A stretch of 36,128 nucleotides of DNA from an uncultured Ruminococcus sp. (GTDB taxonomy: Bacteria > Bacillota > Clostridia > Oscillospirales > Ruminococcaceae), in assembly GCF_934476685.1 (NCBI RefSeq), contig NZ_CAKSNX010000014.1, positions 1-36,128 on the forward strand, in the 5' to 3' direction. Positions 31,784 through 36,128 of the stretch are shown here, in pieces (the stretch's first letter is position 1; each line of letters begins with the position of its first letter). The translations under genes were made by a program, and so were the position numbers. Under the pieces are notes generated by a model. The model was not told the DNA's origin. It saw nothing but the letters and a program-made list of their open reading frames with translations, and ran no database searches.

Positions 31784-32126
31784 AATCCCCCTGATGCGGT
31801 TATTTGTCAGATAGATCTACATAAATACGCATAATTATTTATACAATAATAATTATACTATATTTTGCACTAAATTGCAAACTATTTTTATAGTATAACA
31901 AAGACAAATTTCACAAAGTTTTTTAGTTACTTTGTCTTGAATTAATAATTTTGTAAACTAATATTAATCATATATTGATATATATATCAGATATTTTTGA
32001 TATAATGAATATATAGTAAACACTGGTTAAATTATATGCAGGATATGTATTATCATTTAACCAGTTAATTATATATTTTGAATAAAGATCAGAGATCAGA
32101 AAAAATAAATTTAAGGGGGATTCCAC
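31784..32126. promoter_or_regulatory. AT-rich divergent regulatory region between operon and J-like gene
   Basis: Minus promoter: TTGCAA (31875-31880), 17 bases, TATAAT (31852-31857). Plus promoter: extended TGATATAAT with -10 at 32001-32006 and no good -35. Between them lie alternative inverted repeats, ACAAAGT (31913-31919) with ACTTTGT (31929-31935) and AAGACAA (31901-31907) with TTGTCTT (31932-31938). The plus-strand leader of about 115 bases carries a perfect 11-bp stem, ACTGGTTAAAT (32022-32032) with ATTTAACCAGT (32055-32065). No gene is seen in this stretch. Confidence 0.6.
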
Positions 32127-34232
32127 TTGCCGAATCGAACACTGGGTATTACCGCTACGGAGCTGTTTGCCTGCAACCCGTACCGTATTCTCGGCATACC
32201 TGTAAACGCTGAGGAGAGCGAAGTCAACTCTGCGTATCAGAAATTGCTGAATATGGTGGGAACACCTGAATATGACAGCTACTCCACAGCCTTTGATTTT
32301 CCTGAGCTGCCGCCTTTCACAAGGGACACAGCAACTCTCAGGAACGCATATGCTAAGCTCTCCAGTATAGGCTACCGCTGCTTTGCATTTTCAGACGGGA
32401 TCTTTTCTCAGCCCCTCAACGTTGACGATGTAATGCTCAACCTGGAGGACATCACGAGCTATGACTGCTTCCTCAGATGCTATATGTGGCTCATTACAAA
32501 TGACAGAGATTTTGAAGAGCCTGAGCTATGGATCCCGCTTTGCAGATACATAGATAAGCTTATCGCTTCCGGTCCTGACAAATGGGCTGAATACTATGAC
32601 AACCGTTTCCCTGAATCGGTGCTTAAGGGCGGCGTGCAGGCTTTGCACACTTTCCACACCACATTCAAGGATATCATACTTCTGCCGATAAAGGAGCTTG
32701 TTAGAGGTTCCATGAGGTGCAAGAACGCTATCGACATTCTTGTTGCCGCAAAGGTGGATATAAACGAAGTTTTTCCGGAGATAGATATCCCGCAGGCAAA
32801 TCTGCCTAAGCCGGGCGAGCCTGCTCCGAAACTCAAGATCGCCGTTAAGGACGGAGAGGAATACTTTGATGTTTCGTTGGGCAAGATGGTGAACTTTGAG
32901 TCGGATACTGAGGCTGCTGTTGAAAGCAACAGCTTTACTTCCGCATCTACAAGGATCTCTGCCGAGGCGCTCGATGAAGAGCCTGAGCAGACTGCTCCTC
33001 CTAAACAGGAATACAGCAGACCTGCGCCTCAGACCGAGCATAAGGTCAGTCTTACGGACAGCGTACCTGCTGAAAACAAGTCGGAAAGCTCCAACAGAGT
33101 ATTTCTTGTTGAGCCTGACAGCAAGACTGCATCTCAGCCTGCAAAGCCAGCTGCTGAGGAACAGCCTGTAAAGCACGTTGAGGCTATCGAAAGCTTTGCA
33201 AAGCCGAGAGTAAGACCAAAGCCGTCAGTTTCTTCCGCTGCGGAAGAAAGCAAGGGCATATCAAATATCTCACTTACAGAGAACAGCGCACCGACCGGTT
33301 CGGATAGGGTTGCGGATATATCATTCTCGCAGGAGTCCAAGTCAGACGGATTAAAGGTATTTGCTACTGTTGAGAGAGATGAGAGCGGAAAGCCGAAGGC
33401 TGCGGAAGAGCCGAAGGCAGCGTTCTACAAACCGCCGACAGAAAGCAAAGCGTCTAACGAGCCATACGATCCGTTCGCACTCACAGGCGGCAGCAAGCCG
33501 ACAGGCAGAGCCGCAGCGGTGGTAACATCAGAAGACGGAGTATCTTCTGGCAGAAGAAAGAAGGTCAGCCTTACAGGACTTGACGGACTTTCAGACAGCG
33601 GAGCTTCCGATGTAAACATACAGCTCACACCTCCAAAGGGACAGCGCAGTGTGGCAGCTGTGGTACAGGAAGAAAAGCCTGCATCGAAGATCAGCGAAAG
33701 ACGTACGCTTAACGATATTATCGAGGCAGTGGAGAACAAGACTGAGGAAACTGCCAACGAACTGCTTACAAAGCAGGAGGAAGAGGACGAGCTTTACACA
33801 GATGTACTTATCAAGATGCTGCGTTCGCACAGAAGCAACAAGCTTATGAAAGACGTTGACACAAAGCACGTTTTCGATAATGGTGACGCACTTGGATCAG
33901 GTGCTTCAAGCACTCTCACGATGGACGAGATAAACCTGAAGAAAACCGATCCTGCTCTGCTTGATGCTGCATACGACGGTTCAAGAGCAGTTGACGAAAC
34001 CAATCCAAAGGAAGCTATCAGAAACAAGTACAAGAACATAAACATCAGCGATATGCTCAACCCGACGCTGGGCGGAAAACTCAACAGGGAGTACACACCT
34101 GACGCTATTGAGGAATACAAGAAAGAGAAACAGCAGGACAAGGCAATGTCCAAAATGCTGCTCAAGCTTTTTGGCTTTGTGCTTTTCGTAGGCGCACTTG
34201 TGGCATTCCTTATAATAATGACAAACGGATAA
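32127..34232 (+). CDS. Tail-anchored protein with J-domain-like N-terminus lacking HPD
   Basis: A 701-residue protein. Residues about 14-80 resemble a DnaJ domain (NPYRILGIPVNAEESEVNSAYQKL, then ATLRNAYAKL), but the loop between helices lacks HPD, so DnaK stimulation in the classical way is unlikely. A folded, W- and C-containing helical domain follows (about 85-225). Residues about 250-560 are low-complexity, rich in Ser, Pro, Glu and Lys. A charged helical region precedes a single C-terminal transmembrane helix (about 675-698), so it is a tail-anchored protein with a cytosolic body. The start is TTG at 32127 with AAGGGGG six to seven bases upstream. It is monocistronic, divergent from the ppiB operon. 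Function unknown. Confidence 0.85.
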   Translation: MPNRTLGITATELFACNPYRILGIPVNAEESEVNSAYQKLLNMVGTPEYDSYSTAFDFPELPPFTRDTATLRNAYAKLSSIGYRCFAFSDGIFSQPLNVDDVMLNLEDITSYDCFLRCYMWLITNDRDFEEPELWIPLCRYIDKLIASGPDKWAEYYDNRFPESVLKGGVQALHTFHTTFKDIILLPIKELVRGSMRCKNAIDILVAAKVDINEVFPEIDIPQANLPKPGEPAPKLKIAVKDGEEYFDVSLGKMVNFESDTEAAVESNSFTSASTRISAEALDEEPEQTAPPKQEYSRPAPQTEHKVSLTDSVPAENKSESSNRVFLVEPDSKTASQPAKPAAEEQPVKHVEAIESFAKPRVRPKPSVSSAAEESKGISNISLTENSAPTGSDRVADISFSQESKSDGLKVFATVERDESGKPKAAEEPKAAFYKPPTESKASNEPYDPFALTGGSKPTGRAAAVVTSEDGVSSGRRKKVSLTGLDGLSDSGASDVNIQLTPPKGQRSVAAVVQEEKPASKISERRTLNDIIEAVENKTEETANELLTKQEEEDELYTDVLIKMLRSHRSNKLMKDVDTKHVFDNGDALGSGASSTLTMDEINLKKTDPALLDAAYDGSRAVDETNPKEAIRNKYKNINISDMLNPTLGGKLNREYTPDAIEEYKKEKQQDKAMSKMLLKLFGFVLFVGALVAFLIIMTNG

Positions 34233-34248
34233 ATAATGCAGACGAATT

Positions 34249-34282
34249 ACCGCCGACAGGATAAACTGTCGGCGGTGTTTTT
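34249..34282 (+). terminator. Rho-independent terminator after the J-like gene
   Basis: ACCGCCGACAG (34249-34259) pairs perfectly with CTGTCGGCGGT (34266-34276), followed by GTTTTT. Confidence 0.92.
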
Positions 34283-34317
34283 GTGTTTGAGTAGGGATTT
34301 AATCAAAGTTTAGTGTA

Positions 34318-34530
34318 AGCTGGCGACCTATGGAAACGTTCAAAAGCCTAGATAAGACCTTATCAGACCTAAAACTTGCTTTGTGCGTTTGGTGGTTTGT
34401 GATTGCTTTTTCTTTGTTGGGTATTTATAGTTTGTGGGCAGGATTTGAAAAGCGAAATAAGAGCTTAGTGAAGTCGGAGTTGGTGGAAACTGGCGACCGC
34501 AGGTCGCCCCTACGGAAACATTGAGAAAAA
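34318..34530 (+). repeat. Two related copies of an intergenic repeat
   Basis: The phrase CTGGCGACC...GGAAAC(G/A)TT occurs at about 34320-34342 (reduced) and 34488-34522. The second copy contains the inverted repeat GCGACC-GCA-GGTCGC and then CCCCTACGG. Similar GGGGCGACC-type hairpin repeats are, to my knowledge, common in intergenic DNA of Ruminococcus-like genomes. The stretch 34233-34643 otherwise holds only one doubtful small reading frame. Confidence 0.5.
34330..34524 (+). CDS. Doubtful small membrane-protein reading frame
   Basis: A 64-codon reading frame with one clear hydrophobic helix (about residues 17-38) and a basic end. There is no ribosome binding site before the ATG, both ends lie in the repeat copies, and the codon use (many TTT/TTG) differs from neighbours. 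I rate it more likely a chance reading through repeat DNA or a decayed gene than a functional protein. Confidence 0.2.
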   Translation: METFKSLDKTLSDLKLALCVWWFVIAFSLLGIYSLWAGFEKRNKSLVKSELVETGDRRSPLRKH

Positions 34531-34643
34531 ATCCTTGTTAGACCTAATCAAACCTTGTTTCAGTAAGAGCCATATCTTGGTTTCTTCCGAGCACAAAAGT
34601 AAAAGACCGTACAGCAGACAGCGAGCTTGTCGAGCGTAGCGTA

Positions 34644-35813
34644 TTACCCCGTCCGGGAGGACGACAAATCTATAAGGAATGCGCCTAGGGGGGCGGTTAT
34701 GATAATGGACAGAACGGCTACTGTAAGTATTATTTCACCGCATGGAAGTCCCATTGCAAGGGGTATTCCGCCAATGGCTGCCTGCACAGTTGCCTTTGGC
34801 GTATAGGCTATCATGCAGAAAAAACGCTCACGCAAATTCAGATCTGTTTTCAGCAGGCACAGGAAAACTCCCAGCATTCTGAAACACAATACGGCAAATA
34901 TCACTACAACAGGTGCAAAGCCTGCGCTTATGGTGTACTTGATATTTACAGTCGCTCCCACAAGCACAAAGAGCATTATTTCTGCGCCTACCCACAGTTT
35001 GTTAAATTTTAAGGAAAGCCTTTTCGCCGCAGGTTTTGCGTACTTCTGAAGCGCAGTTCCTATGAACATTACCGCAATAAGGGCGGAAAATGTTATTGGT
35101 GTGGACAGGCTGTCCTCAGCAGTCACAAGCAGAAATGAAACGCTGAGGAAGATGAGAACTTTTGCTGTGTCCCGTATGTGGAATTTTGTGAACAGCTTTG
35201 CAAGCACTATGCCTGTCAGCGTTCCTGCGGCTATGCCGAGAATAATTGAAACTGGGATATTGACAAAGCTTACGGCGGACACTTTTTCTCCCTGCGCAAG
35301 TCCTGTAAAGGCGGTGAAAAGCACGATAACGTAAACGTCGTCCACCGATGCGCCTGCAAGAATAAGCTGAGGGATACTCTTCTCCGTTCCCCAGCCCTCG
35401 TCAATAAGCTTTATCATTTTCGGAACAATGACGGCAGGAGAAACTGCGCCGATCACCGAACCCATAAGGGCGGCTTCAAGCACAGAGATACCAAGAAGTT
35501 TCGGTGCAACGATAATCATACCGATCATCTCAAATGTGGCAGGGAGAAAGCACATAAGCACAGCAGGTCTGCCGACCTTTTTTAGATCAGCAACGTTAAG
35601 GGTAAGACCTGCCCTTGTGAGAATGATAATAAGTGCTATCTTACGCAGCTGTGCAGAAATGTCCAGAACCGAACCGTCGATAAGGTCGAGGGCATAAGGG
35701 CCAATAATGATACCTGTGAAGATCATACCGATAAGCGCAGGCAGGTGCAGTTTTGTACAGAGCCAGCCTGCCGCCATACCGATGAGCAGAATAAGTGCTA
35801 TACTGAGCAGCAT
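34644..35813 (-). CDS. CPA-family cation/proton antiporter under fluoride riboswitch control
   Basis: A 389-residue integral membrane protein with about 11-12 transmembrane segments, matching the NhaP/KefB-type monovalent cation:proton antiporter family. Features include the N-terminal inverted-repeat segment LPALIGMIFTGIIIGPYAL, the discontinuous-helix stretch RAGLTLNVADL, and the motif GASVDDVYVIV with the Asp pair expected at the ion site. GGAGGT lies seven bases before the ATG. A perfect promoter and a 150-base leader resembling a fluoride riboswitch precede it; such antiporters are among the gene classes known to be fluoride-controlled, so this protein likely helps fluoride resistance, by cation or proton balance or more directly. 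It lacks the C-terminal TrkA_N domain of full-length Kef proteins. Confidence 0.92.
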   Translation of the reverse strand: MLLSIALILLIGMAAGWLCTKLHLPALIGMIFTGIIIGPYALDLIDGSVLDISAQLRKIALIIILTRAGLTLNVADLKKVGRPAVLMCFLPATFEMIGMIIVAPKLLGISVLEAALMGSVIGAVSPAVIVPKMIKLIDEGWGTEKSIPQLILAGASVDDVYVIVLFTAFTGLAQGEKVSAVSFVNIPVSIILGIAAGTLTGIVLAKLFTKFHIRDTAKVLIFLSVSFLLVTAEDSLSTPITFSALIAVMFIGTALQKYAKPAAKRLSLKFNKLWVGAEIMLFVLVGATVNIKYTISAGFAPVVVIFAVLCFRMLGVFLCLLKTDLNLRERFFCMIAYTPKATVQAAIGGIPLAMGLPCGEIILTVAVLSIIITAPLGAFLIDLSSSRTG

Positions 35814-35963
35814 AAAAAATACCTCCTATGACGCAAAAAAAAGCTGACAGCTCCTGCGTCTGAAATCGCAGAAGTCATCAGCTGAAAAAGCGGTTTAAGC
35901 AAAGGCAATATCGCACAATGTGGTGCATTGCTGCCTTAAAACTAAGGAAGAACTTCATTTCCT
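35814..35963 (-). promoter_or_regulatory. Fluoride (crcB-type) riboswitch leader
   Basis: Read on the minus strand from about 35963: hairpin AGGAAATGAAGTTCTTCCT (35945-35963) whose loop GAAGT can pair with ACTTC behind GCTGATG (35868-35882); TTAAACCGC (35890-35898); a short GCT/AGC stem; then GCTGATGACTTCTGC. This order is the layout of the fluoride aptamer (AGG-x-AATGG...CCT, AACCGC, GCTGATGA-x-CC). A terminator stem (35843-35882 followed by eight T at 35835-35842) includes the aptamer 3' strand, so ligand binding would prevent termination. An extra hairpin AAGGCA...TGCCTT (35902-35937) is inserted between first hairpin and AACCGC. Confidence 0.78.
35835..35882 (-). terminator. Conditional terminator of the fluoride riboswitch
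   Basis: Minus strand: GCTGATGACTTCTGCG (35867-35882) pairs, with few wobbles and one mismatch, with CGCAGGAGCTGTCAGC (35843-35858), followed by eight T. It lies upstream of the antiporter start and competes with the aptamer fold. Confidence 0.82.
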
Positions 35964-35969
35964 GAAAGT

Positions 35970-35998
35970 ATTATATCACAGCTTACGGCAGATGTCAA
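35970..35998 (-). promoter_or_regulatory. Promoter of the riboswitch-antiporter transcript
   Basis: Minus strand: perfect TTGACA (35993-35998), 17 bases, TATAAT (35970-35975) with TGA extended -10. The predicted first base is about 35963, so the RNA begins directly with the aptamer. Confidence 0.9.
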
Positions 35999-36105
35999 TA
36001 TGTTGGAAGAACATCGACAAAATATCATTCATCAGCGTTATGCATAAAAAGATGGCAAGTTGTAAAATAAAATGACACAAAAAAGAAGACTCAAAGAGAA
36101 ACTCA

Positions 36106-36114
36106 TGGTATAAT
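36106..36114 (+). promoter_or_regulatory. Extended -10 promoter for a gene beyond the window
   Basis: TGGTATAAT with -10 at 36109-36114 points right, out of the window; no clear -35 is seen 17 bases upstream. The stretch 35999-36105 holds no gene. Confidence 0.5.
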
Positions 36115-36128
36115 GTAAGTGACTAAAC

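Overview
The window reads as chromosomal DNA of a Gram-positive, anaerobic, spore-forming gut Clostridia, most likely a Ruminococcus-like member of the Oscillospiraceae. The evidence is indirect: forespore genes spoVAD and spoVAE, a sortase-type NPNTG surface protein, a cohesin-like wall protein, a GH127 hemicellulose enzyme, BadF/HgdC-type radical-enzyme activases, formate-tetrahydrofolate ligase, and strong AAAGGAG-type ribosome binding sites with several TTG/GTG starts. I see no rRNA, tRNA, CRISPR array, phage or insertion sequence. Nearly every gene is intact.

Layout. 0.1-3.0 kb (+): a lipoprotein, a two-CBS-domain protein and a D,D-carboxypeptidase, closed by a hairpin terminator. 3.0-5.5 kb (-): a solitary MazF toxin, then an SGNH/CE2-like esterase coupled to a polysaccharide deacetylase. 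5.6-8.4 kb: an AraC regulator divergent from the esterase and convergent with a GH127 beta-L-arabinofuranosidase; together these look like a small decorated-hemicellulose locus. 8.6-10.5 kb: a MATE exporter behind a structured leader with two nested terminator-like hairpins, and a small membrane protein. 10.7-15.1 kb (+): a double-activase protein and its partner, followed by about 500 bp without a recognisable gene but with odd small elements. 15.5-21.3 kb (-): secreted GH25 lysozyme with six FN3 repeats, a DUF3810-type membrane metalloprotease and formate-THF ligase. 21.5-23.7 kb (-): an OmpR-type two-component system. 24.0-24.7 kb (+): hemolysin III/PAQR membrane protein behind a perfect palindrome. 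24.8-27.1 kb (-): NPNTG surface protein and QueH. 27.2-28.6 kb (+): spoVAD-spoVAE behind a sigma-G-like promoter.

28.7-34.2 kb holds the least understood part. A four-gene minus-strand operon (two unknown cytosolic proteins, cyclophilin PpiB, and a membrane-anchored cohesin-like protein) diverges from a 701-residue tail-anchored protein with a J-domain-like N-terminus that lacks the HPD motif. I read this as a candidate uncharacterised envelope or chaperone-related system, by inference from gene order only.

34.3-36.1 kb: a repeat-like intergenic stretch and a CPA-type cation/proton antiporter. The antiporter leader matches the fluoride (crcB) riboswitch in layout: a first hairpin whose loop GAAGT can pair with ACTTC after GCTGATG, an AACCGC segment, and a terminator that overlaps the aptamer 3' strand. 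It carries an extra hairpin inserted in the aptamer. This is the strongest regulatory find in the window.
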